Part shown: in pieces, positions 1 through 7,356 of the stretch
Numbering within the stretch: position 1 is the stretch's first letter
Layout of the letters: each line of letters starts with the position of its first letter
NCBI GenBank assembly: GCA_018242505.1
Contig: JAFEBU010000071.1
Coordinates: 1 to 64,000, forward strand
Direction: 5' to 3'
From: Pseudomonadota bacterium
GTDB lineage: Bacteria; Pseudomonadota; Alphaproteobacteria; Reyranellales; Reyranellaceae
DNA length: 64,000 bases
Translations under genes and position numbers: made by a program
Notes under the pieces: model-generated
Databases searched by the model: none
What the model saw: the letters and a program-made list of their open reading frames with translations, nothing else
Told to the model about the DNA's origin: nothing

Positions 1-224
1 ATACCATGGCCTACGACACCTCAAAGCAGCGCCGCTGAGCAGCCTTATTGGATACAACTGGCATCGTCCCCATGGCAGCATCGGATCCGTGCCACCCATC
101 AGCACTCTCGGCTTGTCCGGGAATATCCTATTGAGGCTCCACAACTAGCCGATGTGTTTCGGCGGTGGCAGCGCTCCCTTGACTTGAACCTACTTGGGGG
201 CTTCGCTCATGCCCGGAATGAAGG

Positions 225-520
225 TGGTGCGGACGGCGGGACTCGAACCCGCATTCCCTTTCGAGAAGCAGATTTTCATACCACCTCGGCTTTCGCCGCC
301 GCCACATTGGCGTTCGTGGTCTGGACTATCCCTTCGCCATAGCCTTCCGACCGTAGGCGCCGCCCGTCTAGTCTCTACACCTTCCCCAGAGGAGCTTGGC
401 TCGGGATTGGCTTAGGTCGAACCCTTAGCTTTCCCCGACTTTGAGCGGTTCTGCTCCACGGATTTCCCCGTGGGCACTCCAATTGAAGTCTGCTGCGTCT
501 ACCGATTTCGCCACGTCCGC
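225..520 (-). tRNA. tRNA-Leu(UAA), split by a group I intron
   Basis: Two exons, 486-520 and 225-276, join to an 87-nt tRNA with an encoded CCA. The acceptor stem GCGGACG (514-520) pairs with CGTCCGC (229-235), the discriminator is A (228) and CCA is at 225-227. After joining, the anticodon arm is GCAGA-CUUAAAA-UCUGC, which places UAA at 34-36. A long variable arm and the T-arm GCGGG-UUCGAGU-CCCGC are typical of class II tRNA-Leu. The gene cannot give a functional tRNA without removal of 277-485. The CUU/AAAA junction puts the intron between U34 and A35, which from general knowledge is the position used in cyanobacterial and plastid tRNA-Leu(UAA). Confidence 0.93.
277..485 (-). ncRNA. Group I intron (probably IC3), 209 nt, no homing-endonuclease ORF
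   Basis: P1 is visible: exon ACUU plus the first intron base C pairs with GGAGU across an AAUU loop, giving the expected U.G wobble at the 5' splice site. The intron ends in G (277). A P4/P6-like core (GCCAAUCCCGAGCCAAGC) lies at 391-411. The P7 strands GACUA (complement of 369-373) and UAGUC (complement of 324-328) pair. The element AGAGACUAGACGG is the conserved R region of group I introns and AAGGGAUAGUCC the S region. At 209 nt it is a minimal ribozyme with no internal reading frame, so it probably self-splices but cannot home by itself. Confidence 0.9.
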
Positions 521-680
521 AGTTCTCTTTGATTCTCCTTCGTCATGCTTGAGCGTATCGCATCGTGTGGATGCGAAGGCACAGGCTTCTCAATGCTACG
601 GGCTCCTAGTCGGCTCCCGGGTGATCACACTTGAACGGACCCGCTTGGCATCCCTTCTATCTAACCCACTGTTCCTGCGT

Positions 681-766
681 GCATTTCCACCCAATGCGAC
701 AGGCCGCTACAGCACCAAGAAAACTGTTTTAAGTCCTTAATGTCTACCAATTCCATCAAGCGGGGC
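681..766 (-). pseudogene. Degenerate tRNA-Leu-like sequence
   Basis: The first 40 nt (766 down to 727) read as a good tRNA-Leu 5' half: acceptor strand GCCCCGC, D-arm GATGGAATTGGTAGACATT with a 3-bp D-stem (GAU/AUU), then AAGGA-CUUAAAA, the UAA anticodon loop again. The 3' half does not close properly. The anticodon 3' strand is displaced (UUCUU after five extra bases), a T-arm-like GCAUU-GGGUGGA-AAUGC lacks the normal loop sequence, and no GCGGGGC acceptor partner is present. It is read as a decayed or partial tRNA-Leu; the 3' boundary is a guess. A structured RNA of another class is possible. Confidence 0.4.
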
Positions 767-777
767 CGCCATGAAGA

Positions 778-1116
778 TTAGCGCTTTTCGACCCCCTGTC
801 GCACGAGGTCGAGCAGGCCTTGGGTCAAGGTCGCGAGCTTCTGCGTCTGCGTGCGCACCAGTTCGGATTGTTGGCCTGCAGCATGCTGAGGCGCGAGCTG
901 GAGGTTCGAGATGACGGTCACGCAGTCCTTCCAGACCCGTCTGCGCACGGCGTCGGTGTCCGAATTGAAGCCGTAGGGCTCGTTCAGCCGGTCGTGATAA
1001 CGATGCAGCGTCTCCAGCAACTGACGGTCAGCCTCGGCGGAATCGGGCATCTCGACGAATTCCCGGGCTGCACGTTCGATATCGACCAGCGCCTCAACAA
1101 GCTTGCTTACTTCCAC
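778..1116 (-). CDS. Small conserved-looking hypothetical protein at the end of the bufferin operon
   Basis: 112 aa from a GTG at 1116, preceded by a good Shine-Dalgarno GAGGAG 7 nt upstream. A longer reading to 1269 would run deep into bufC and is rejected. The protein is hydrophilic and mostly alpha-helical in appearance: a leading helix VEVSKLVEALVDIERA, a central HRYHDRLNEPYGF segment, and a C-terminal helix rich in Gln and Thr. No signal peptide, membrane segment or cysteine cluster. It lies about 50 bp downstream of bufC on the same strand, so it may be co-transcribed. The family is not recognised. Confidence 0.65.
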   Translation of the reverse strand: MEVSKLVEALVDIERAAREFVEMPDSAEADRQLLETLHRYHDRLNEPYGFNSDTDAVRRRVWKDCVTVISNLQLAPQHAAGQQSELVRTQTQKLATLTQGLLDLVRQGVEKR

Positions 1117-1166
1117 ACTTTGCTCCTCGGCATGGCGGCATGATGGACGAGATACAGGTGATGTTG

Positions 1167-1976
1167 CTAGTGGCGGAACGATCCGATCATTCCTTCTTCC
1201 ACCCAGCTTCGCAGCAGGCTGGCGGCTCGCGCGACTGCCCCGCTTTCGCCGACTGACGGAGCAAGGCACTCACATAGCTCGGGAAAAGGACATTCTTGCA
1301 TGAGGGCGGCAAGCATCGTCGCCTCGTCGGCCGCGAGCGAGCGGAAGTTCGAAGTCAGTTGTGGTCGCCAGATCACCCACGAGGTCGGCGCCTCGGCCCG
1401 ATCGGCAGCGAGATTGCCCGGCTCCTGCTCGTCACGTCGTTGCCAGGCACGGGGGACGTCGAAATCGAATGCCAGAAGGTGCAGGGAGGGAAGCGTCGTG
1501 AAGGAAAGCGTCTCCCAGGCTACGGAAGGCAAGGCCGTCAGGGCATCGGCGCCGACGGGTGTTGCATCGGGCGAATCGAAGGCATCGCCCAGCGTCCACT
1601 CGAAACGCGCCATTTCGGCTACGGCGGGCGAGCGGTCGAAAGGCGGTGTGCTGGCCAGGAAATCCGCCAAGTCCTTGCCGAACCAGCGGACCGACGGGTG
1701 GCGCGACGGGCGAGCGGCGATATAGGATCGCGCCATATAGTCGAAGTCAGCCGGCCCCGCCATCGCCATGACGCCGGGATAGTCGTTTGCCAGCACCTCG
1801 ATGAGACGCAGGGCGTAACCGTCGCGATAGACTTCGAGTAGCGTGGTGCGATCAGCCTTGCGCGTGTCGTGCACGGACGCCGTCAGCCGGTCGCTGCCGG
1901 AGAGGAGGTAATCCTGAAACGCGCGCTGCAGATCGCCAAGGGAGCCGGCGTTCGTCGCCGGGCCACCAACGCTCAT
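1167..1976 (-). CDS. bufC: BufC-type protein, DUF2063 (putative DNA-binding domain)
   Basis: 269 aa. The N-terminal part (LGDLQRAFQDYLL, then LLEVYRDGYALRLIEVLANDYPGV near residues 60-85) is the characteristic DUF2063 region. The C-terminal half ends in a small helical RAASLLRSWVEEGMI segment typical of the family. Its ATG overlaps the bufB stop by 4 bp (ATGA), so the two are translationally coupled. In bufferin and methanobactin-like systems the DUF2063 protein is the partner of the DUF692 enzyme and is thought to present the precursor peptide, despite the old DNA-binding name. The role is inferred from family and context. Confidence 0.88.
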   Translation of the reverse strand: MSVGGPATNAGSLGDLQRAFQDYLLSGSDRLTASVHDTRKADRTTLLEVYRDGYALRLIEVLANDYPGVMAMAGPADFDYMARSYIAARPSRHPSVRWFGKDLADFLASTPPFDRSPAVAEMARFEWTLGDAFDSPDATPVGADALTALPSVAWETLSFTTLPSLHLLAFDFDVPRAWQRRDEQEPGNLAADRAEAPTSWVIWRPQLTSNFRSLAADEATMLAALMQECPFPELCECLAPSVGESGAVARAASLLRSWVEEGMIGSFRH

Positions 1977-2815
1977 TCCGCCGCCTTGGGTGCGCGTCCG
2001 CGTGCCACGCGCAAGGCGATGTCACGTGCGGTATCGAGTTCGGCCAGCAGATCGACATAGGGCGGGATGTTGGCGTCACGCTCGATCATGGTAGGTACGT
2101 CCGGGAACAGCCGCACCGCCTCGGCATAGAGGTCCCAGACGTCGGGGATGATCGGATGGTCGTGCGTGTCGATGATGTGCGTGCCCTTGTGAAGATGACC
2201 GGCGAGATGGAACTGGCGCACGCGTTTCGTGGGCATGGCGCGGAGGAAGGCGTAGGCATCGAACTCGTGGTTGAAAGCGCTGACATAGACGTTGTTGACG
2301 TCGAGCAGGATCTCGCAGTCGGCGCGCTCGGCGAGCCCCGCGATGAAGTCCCATTCGGCGAGTTCCGACGCCGCATAGGTGACGTAGCTCGAGACGTTCT
2401 CCAATACCAGACGCCGCCCGAGATGGTCTTGCACGCGCATCACCCGTTCGGCCACGTGATCCAGCGCTTCCTCGGTATAGGGCAGCGGCAGCAGGTCGTG
2501 CATGTTGATCCCGCGCAGGCCGGTGAAGCAGAGATGATCTGAGACCCACAGCGGCTCGATCCGTTCCGTCAGGGCCTTCAACGCGTCGAGATAGCCACGG
2601 TCGAGTGGATCGATTGAACCGATCGAGAGCGAGACGCCGTGCATGGCCATCGGATAATCGCGACGCAACGTGTCGAGCCATTGCAATGGCCGCCCGCCCG
2701 GGACCATGTAATTCTCGGACAGCACCTCGAACCAAGTGACCCTGCCGGGGTTGGCGACGATCTCCTCGTAGTGGTCGGGCCGAAGCCCGAGCCCAAAGTC
2801 GACCTGCGATGACAT
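1973..2815 (-). CDS. bufB: BufB, DUF692 multinuclear iron oxidase of bufferin maturation
   Basis: 280 aa, the usual DUF692 length, TIM-barrel family related to MbnB. Diagnostic segments include GLGLRPDHYEEI at the N-terminus, WFEVLSENYM, MHGVSLSIGS, VSDHLCFTG, LVLENVSSYV, LLDVNNVYVSAFNH and QFHLAGHLHKG. The His, Asp and Glu residues in these segments form the metal site in the family. Known members use iron and oxygen to convert precursor cysteines into heterocycles. It lies upstream of and overlaps bufC, and is downstream of two Cys-rich precursor genes on the same strand, separated from them by a terminator-like hairpin. BufB is well supported; the precursor it acts on is inferred. Confidence 0.93.
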   Translation of the reverse strand: MSSQVDFGLGLRPDHYEEIVANPGRVTWFEVLSENYMVPGGRPLQWLDTLRRDYPMAMHGVSLSIGSIDPLDRGYLDALKALTERIEPLWVSDHLCFTGLRGINMHDLLPLPYTEEALDHVAERVMRVQDHLGRRLVLENVSSYVTYAASELAEWDFIAGLAERADCEILLDVNNVYVSAFNHEFDAYAFLRAMPTKRVRQFHLAGHLHKGTHIIDTHDHPIIPDVWDLYAEAVRLFPDVPTMIERDANIPPYVDLLAELDTARDIALRVARGRAPKAAE

Positions 2816-3137
2816 AAGTGCAGTTTAGCTCCGAAGGCCAGAATTCGCCGGTGAAAAGGAAATGCGGCGCCGCGATTCCTCTGCTGGATAGGCTACCCCG
2901 AGGGCCGCCTCGACCTAGCTTCCTACGCGGGTTTCATTGCAGAACCGGACATTCGGCCGCCCAGCTCTGTACCTTCCAGACGACGGTAGCGGCAATGACG
3001 ATGAGTTCGACTTCCACGCGGTTATATTTTTGCAGTACAGCCATGCTGTTTGGCAAGTGTGGATCGCCGCAGGGTCTTCGTCCTTTGCATTCGTGGAAGT
3101 GGCGGATTGCCACCGAATTGTCGCGCCAAAAAGACAA
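2816..3137. other. Intergenic region between bufB and the first bufA gene
   Basis: About 320 bp with no convincing gene on either strand. The short reading frames here overlap one another and lack recognisable domains. It lies between the bufA hairpin (3138-3158) and bufB and presumably carries the bufBC promoter. No DoxX-type bufD gene is present. Confidence 0.6.
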
Positions 3138-3158
3138 GGCGCCACCGACGGTGGCGCC
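3138..3158 (-). terminator. Rho-independent terminator-like hairpin after the first bufA gene
   Basis: A perfect 9-bp stem GGCGCCACC / GGTGGCGCC with a 3-nt loop. Read on the minus strand it is followed by TTGTCTTTTT, a usable U-tract. It sits 35 bp beyond the stop of the 3194-3427 precursor gene and would separate precursor transcription from bufBC, a common way to make more precursor than enzyme. Confidence 0.75.
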
Positions 3159-3193
3159 TTTGCCGCTTGCAGCGGTCTGAAAAACGCAACGCC

Positions 3194-3427
3194 TCAGTTC
3201 AGTGGCCGGCCGCCTTGAGCCTGGCAATCAAGGACGCTGCTGGTCTCGGCCCAGCCTTGACCCTTGCAGGCGTTCTGTCCCTTGCACGCATTGGTCGCAC
3301 TCTTGCAAGCGCTCTGACCTTTGCATGCGTTGATACCGGCACAGGACTTGGTCGACTGGGCATGTGCCGCAGTCGCGATCGTGCCCGCGGCGAACAGCGA
3401 CGCTGCGATAACAAATGACTTCTTCAT
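3194..3427 (-). CDS. BufA2-type bufferin precursor (copy 1)
   Basis: 77 aa starting at MKKSFVIAAS. An N-terminal signal peptide ends in an AHA-Q type signal peptidase I site near residue 23. The mature part carries six cysteines (29, 35, 41, 48, 54, 68) in repeats of the form C-x5-C with CKGQ motifs, then GQGW and a final C..GG. The layout matches the BufA2-type periplasmic bufferin metallophores, whose cysteines are modified by BufB and which bind copper. A longer reading to 3481 would place the signal peptide internally and is rejected. The cysteine spacing is identical to copy 2, so the two are tandem paralogues. Confidence 0.85.
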   Translation of the reverse strand: MKKSFVIAASLFAAGTIATAAHAQSTKSCAGINACKGQSACKSATNACKGQNACKGQGWAETSSVLDCQAQGGRPLN

Positions 3428-3636
3428 CCTGGGGACCCCCTTCGAAAATGACTCGCTCCGTCCAAGGACGAGTGAGGGCACGATTCTATCTATCGCAGGA
3501 CTCCACTTCCGATCACAGGCGCGTGTCGAACGACACTAAACCTTCACGTGTGAGTGACGTGTCCGCATACGCGCACATGACTGGTGTGCGGATCGCTTGC
3601 GTGATTTCTGCAATTCGTCGAACTGAATCAATTGCC

Positions 3637-3879
3637 TCAAAGAAGCTTGCCACCCTTGGATGTGCATTCACTTGCGCTGCGCACCTTGCTCCAGCCGAGG
3701 CCTTTGCACGAGTTCTGTCCCTTGCACGAGGACGATGCGGTCTTGCAGGCACTCGTACCTTTGCAGGAATTCACGCCGGCGCACTTCACGTGAGTTTCCT
3801 TGGCAGATACGCTGGTCGCGGCAGCTCCAGTGGCGAACAGGAGGGCGGCGGAAGCGGCGATAAATTGGTGTTTCGTCAT
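3637..3879 (-). CDS. BufA2-type bufferin precursor (copy 2)
   Basis: 80 aa. A signal peptide of about 26 residues (hydrophobic AALLFATGAAA, cleavage near SVSA-K) precedes a Cys-rich mature peptide. Cysteines at 33, 39, 45, 52, 58 and 72 have exactly the spacing of copy 1 (6-6-7-6-14), with CKGTSACK and CKGQNSCKG motifs and a Gly-Gly near the end. The start is supported by GGGAGA upstream. Family knowledge suggests an exported copper-buffering RiPP precursor. The 209-bp spacer to copy 1 may hold a separate promoter. Confidence 0.85.
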   Translation of the reverse strand: MTKHQFIAASAALLFATGAAATSVSAKETHVKCAGVNSCKGTSACKTASSSCKGQNSCKGLGWSKVRSASECTSKGGKLL

Positions 3880-3964
3880 CTCGATCTCCCTGACGAGTTG
3901 TCATCTTGCCTGCAGTCGCTGAGATCGAGAAGTCAGAGCTTGGCGATCGAGCGTGACCGCGCAA

Positions 3965-5101
3965 TCACTGCGGCGTGAAGCGGCGAGGCGAAAGGGCGGC
4001 TTCAGCGACGCCGAGTTCGGCAATATCGGCTGGCAGGCCCTGGCCGAGTGCCAGGCTGGCGGCAAGGCGGCCAGCCCCCGCTCCGGTCTGGATGCCATAT
4101 CCGCCCTGACCCGCGAGCCAGAAGAAGCCGGGGACGGTATCATCGTAGCCCACCACGAGATTCTTGTCGGCGACGAAGCTGCGCAGACCTGCCCACTTGT
4201 TCTTGATGCGGCCGATTTGCAGGGTCGTCGCAGTCTCTATGCGATCGACGGCGATGGCGATGTCGATCTCCTCGGGCTGTGCGTCACAGGGCGGCGAGGG
4301 GGTCTCGTCGGCGGGCGATGCGAGGAACTGCCCGACCTCCGGCTTGAAGTAGAATGTCTCGTCGAAGTCGATCGCCATCGGCAGTCGTTCGATGTCGAGT
4401 CCGGGCGGCGAGTCGAAGGTGAACGCAGTGCGTCGCTTCGGGACGAGTCCTACAGGTCTCGCGCCGGCGAGTTGTGCGAGCACATCGGCCCAGGCACCTG
4501 AAGCGTTCAGAATGTTGGTCGCAGCGATGGTCTCGCCGTCGCGCAGGCTGATCCGCCAGCGATCGTCTTTGCGCTCCAGTCGAACGACCTCGGCCGAAAG
4601 GCGCAGCAACGCACCTGATGCGCGTGCACCTCGCAGGAACCCGCCGTGGATGGCCGCGACATCCATATCGTCGGCCTCAGGTTCGAAAACCGCGCCACCC
4701 CCCACGGAGTCAGGCTTGAACAGGGGCATGCGGCGCTGGGCTTCGGCGGGATCGAGCCAGCGCACACTTGGCACGAGCCTGGCGAAATCGGCCGCCGCCT
4801 CTCTGAGGGCCGTTTCCTGTTCGGCGCGTCCGGCGATCAAGGCGCCGCGCGGCGTCAGCAGCGCATGATCGGCGAAACCCTGCGGCGGCTTGCGGTAGAA
4901 GCGGCCGGAGGCAACCGTAATGGCCCGGATTTCGGGAGAGCCGTACGTTTCCGAATGTAGCGCGGCCGAGCGACCGGTCGTGTGATAGGCCGCCACCTGC
5001 TCGCGTTCGAGGATGATGACGCGCTTTTGCGGAGCGAGATGGTAGGCGGCCGATACGCCGGCAATGCCGGCGCCGACGATGGCAAAATCAAATTCCTGCA
5101 T
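3965..5101 (-). CDS. FAD-dependent oxidoreductase, DAO family
   Basis: 378 aa from MQEFDFAIVG; an upstream ATG at 5125 would add eight residues before the FAD fold. The Rossmann motif GAGIAGVSAAYHLA is at residues 11-24, followed by ILERE, the acidic FAD-ribose contact. TTGRSAALHSETYG and the C-terminal WLAGQGGYGIQTG are typical of D-arginine-dehydrogenase-like and other DAO-family enzymes. The reaction is oxidation of an amine or D-amino acid with FAD reduction; the substrate cannot be assigned. It diverges from the acyl-CoA ligase gene at 5150 with only about 48 bp between starts. Confidence 0.85.
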   Translation of the reverse strand: MQEFDFAIVGAGIAGVSAAYHLAPQKRVIILEREQVAAYHTTGRSAALHSETYGSPEIRAITVASGRFYRKPPQGFADHALLTPRGALIAGRAEQETALREAAADFARLVPSVRWLDPAEAQRRMPLFKPDSVGGGAVFEPEADDMDVAAIHGGFLRGARASGALLRLSAEVVRLERKDDRWRISLRDGETIAATNILNASGAWADVLAQLAGARPVGLVPKRRTAFTFDSPPGLDIERLPMAIDFDETFYFKPEVGQFLASPADETPSPPCDAQPEEIDIAIAVDRIETATTLQIGRIKNKWAGLRSFVADKNLVVGYDDTVPGFFWLAGQGGYGIQTGAGAGRLAASLALGQGLPADIAELGVAEAALSPRRFTPQ

Positions 5102-5149
5102 GTCCGCACATTGCAAGGCCATCACTCAGCCTGCAATAGTCCGGATGAC

Positions 5150-6670
5150 ATGAATATTGCCCATCTACTGCTCGGTTCGTCGCGGGAATTCCACGACCAG
5201 GCCGCCTTGGCACGGGGCGACGCAGTGCATCTCAGCTATCGCGACATGTGGCGCAAGGTCTCGGTGATGAGTACGCATCTGCACGTGCGCTTTGGCCTCG
5301 CACCAGGCGATCGGGTAGCCTTCGCCCTCTCCAATTGCGTGGAGGCGATCGAGGTCATGTACGCGATCTGGCATGCCGGCCTCTGTGCCGTGCCCATGAA
5401 TGCCAAGCTGCATGCCAAGGAATTTGCCTTCATCCTCGCCAATTCCGGCGCCAAGCTGTGCTTCGTGACGCCCGATCTTGCGACGACTATCGCTGAGGCG
5501 GCCAAGGAGGCGCCCGATCTCAAGGAAATCGTCGATGTGACCACACGGCCCTATGCCTTCATGGCGGTCGGCGACCCTAACGGGATGGCGGAATGCGCGC
5601 CGGAGGATCCCGCCTGGCTGTTCTATACCTCGGGCACGACCGGCCGGCCGAAGGGTGCGACGCTCACCCATCGCAATCTCCTGGTGATGACGCTCAACTA
5701 CTATGCTGACGTCGATCGCCCGGCCACCGGAGGCTCGATGGTGCATGCGGCGCCGATCAGTCACGGATCGGGCCTGTGGAACTTCCCGATGCTGGCGCGC
5801 GGCGTGGTCCAGGTTTTTCCCGAGAGTGGCAAATACGACGTTCCCGAGACCGTCGAGCTTATGAACCGCTGGCCCGATTGCAGCATCTTCCTGGCACCGA
5901 CCATGGTGAAGCGGCTGGTGGAGCATCCGGCGGTGGGTGATCTCCGCCCGGGCGCGCTGCGCCTCATCAGCTACGGCGGCGCGCCGATGTATGTGAGTGA
6001 CCTCAAGCGCGCCCTCGAGGTGCTGGGCAACGTCCTGTGCCAACTCTACGGGCAGGGCGAAAGTCCGATGACCATCACCCACCTCTCACGCGAGATGCAT
6101 GCCCTTCGCGATCATCCTCGCTGGGAAGCGCGACTCGCCTCGGCGGGTGTCTCCGATACCTGTGTCGAGGTGCGCGTGGTTGACGAGGAGGGACGGCGGC
6201 TCCCGGCGGGAGAGGTCGGGGAGATCATCGTCAAGGGCGACACGGTCATGTCGGGTTACTGGAACAACCCTGAGGCAACGGCGAAGTCGTTGCGCGACGG
6301 CTGGCTATGGACCGGTGACGGCGGCGCCTTCGATGAAGACGGCTTCCTGACGCTGAAGGATCGCTCCAAGGACATGATCATCTCAGGCGGGAGCAATATC
6401 TATCCACGCGAGATCGAAGACGTGCTCAATCTTCATCCCGCCGTCGCCGAGTGTTCGGTGGTCGGCCGACCGCATCCGGAATGGGGAGAGGAGGTCGTGG
6501 CCTTCGTCGTTGTCCGGCCTGGTGCCACGCTTACGCCAGCCGACCTCGATCGGCTCTGCCTCGATAATATTGCGCGATTCAAGCGGCCGAAGGACTATCG
6601 CTTCATCGAAGCCTTGCCCAAGAACAACTACGGCAAGATTCTCAAGACGGAGCTTCGGGCTCTGCTATAG
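5150..6670 (+). CDS. AMP-dependent acyl-CoA synthetase
   Basis: 506 aa from ATG at 5150. ANL superfamily: the A3 phosphate loop YTSGTTGRPKGATLTH near residue 160, YGQGESPMT (A5-like), GWLWTGDGG (A7), KDRSKDMIISGGSNIYP (A8 hinge) and the C-terminal catalytic Lys in NNYGKILK. It activates a carboxylate to acyl-AMP and transfers it to CoA; the chain or ring specificity is not visible. A dienelactone hydrolase follows 26 bp later, which hints at aromatic or fatty-acid use. Confidence 0.88.
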   Translation: MNIAHLLLGSSREFHDQAALARGDAVHLSYRDMWRKVSVMSTHLHVRFGLAPGDRVAFALSNCVEAIEVMYAIWHAGLCAVPMNAKLHAKEFAFILANSGAKLCFVTPDLATTIAEAAKEAPDLKEIVDVTTRPYAFMAVGDPNGMAECAPEDPAWLFYTSGTTGRPKGATLTHRNLLVMTLNYYADVDRPATGGSMVHAAPISHGSGLWNFPMLARGVVQVFPESGKYDVPETVELMNRWPDCSIFLAPTMVKRLVEHPAVGDLRPGALRLISYGGAPMYVSDLKRALEVLGNVLCQLYGQGESPMTITHLSREMHALRDHPRWEARLASAGVSDTCVEVRVVDEEGRRLPAGEVGEIIVKGDTVMSGYWNNPEATAKSLRDGWLWTGDGGAFDEDGFLTLKDRSKDMIISGGSNIYPREIEDVLNLHPAVAECSVVGRPHPEWGEEVVAFVVVRPGATLTPADLDRLCLDNIARFKRPKDYRFIEALPKNNYGKILKTELRALL

Positions 6671-6696
6671 GTCGGTTTGTGGACAGGAGGACAAAG

Positions 6697-7356
6697 ATGG
6701 GCAGCATGATCGACTTCAAGCGTCCGGACGGCTCAACCTGCAAGGGCTATCTTGCTGAGGCCGGCAAGGGCAAGCCAGGTCTTGTCGTGATCCAGGAATG
6801 GTGGGGCCTCAACGACCAGATCAAGCGTGTCGCCGATCGCTTCGCCGCGGCCGGCTACAATGCCTTGGCGCCGGACCTCTACAAAGGGCGCGTGACCCAG
6901 CAACCCGACGAGGCCAATCACCTGATGAACGGCCTCGATTTCGTCGGTGCTTCGGACCAGGACATCGCGGGCGCTGTGAAGTATCTTGCCGGCATGAGCC
7001 GCAAGGTGGGCGTCACTGGCTTCTGCCTGGGCGGCGCGCTCACGATTGCCGCTTGCGCGCGTGTGGCGGGTATTGCTTGCGGCGTTCCTTATTATGGCGT
7101 TCCACCGAAGGAACTGGCCGATCCCGCCAAGATCAAGGTGCCGATCCAGGGACACTTCGCCAACAAGGACGATTGGTGCACGCCCCAGGTCGTGGATGAG
7201 TTTGCGGCGGCAATGACCAAAGCCGGCAACAAGCCCGAGGTCTATCGCTACGACGCAGCCCATGCCTTCGCCAAGGATGACGGCGCGGCCTACGACGCTG
7301 CTGCCGCCAAGCAGTCGTGGGATCGCACCCTCGCGTTCCTGGGCAAAAACCTCTGA
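6697..7356 (+). CDS. Dienelactone hydrolase family protein
   Basis: 219 aa, starting at MGSMIDFKRP behind AGGAGG. Alpha/beta hydrolase of the DLH family: QEWWGLNDQIKRVADRFAAAGY, the nucleophile elbow GFCLGG with Cys, an Asp in NKDDWCTP and a His in DAAHAF, giving a Cys-Asp-His triad. Classical members open dienelactones in chloroaromatic degradation, but most genomic members have unknown substrates. It is probably co-transcribed with the acyl-CoA ligase before it and the MFS gene after it. Confidence 0.88.
   Translation: MGSMIDFKRPDGSTCKGYLAEAGKGKPGLVVIQEWWGLNDQIKRVADRFAAAGYNALAPDLYKGRVTQQPDEANHLMNGLDFVGASDQDIAGAVKYLAGMSRKVGVTGFCLGGALTIAACARVAGIACGVPYYGVPPKELADPAKIKVPIQGHFANKDDWCTPQVVDEFAAAMTKAGNKPEVYRYDAAHAFAKDDGAAYDAAAAKQSWDRTLAFLGKNL

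Noticed and set aside
1..38. Reading frame ending at 36-38 that could be the C-terminus of a gene to the left
   Set aside because: Only about 12 codons are visible and no motif supports it; an integrase linked to the tRNA end at 225 is conceivable but not shown.
154..740. Plus-strand open frames over the tRNA region
   Set aside because: They run antisense through the tRNA-Leu gene and intron and have no protein features.
2818..3227. Overlapping short ORFs on both strands between bufB and bufA
   Set aside because: They contradict each other, and cover a hairpin terminator; no domain or ribosome-binding site.
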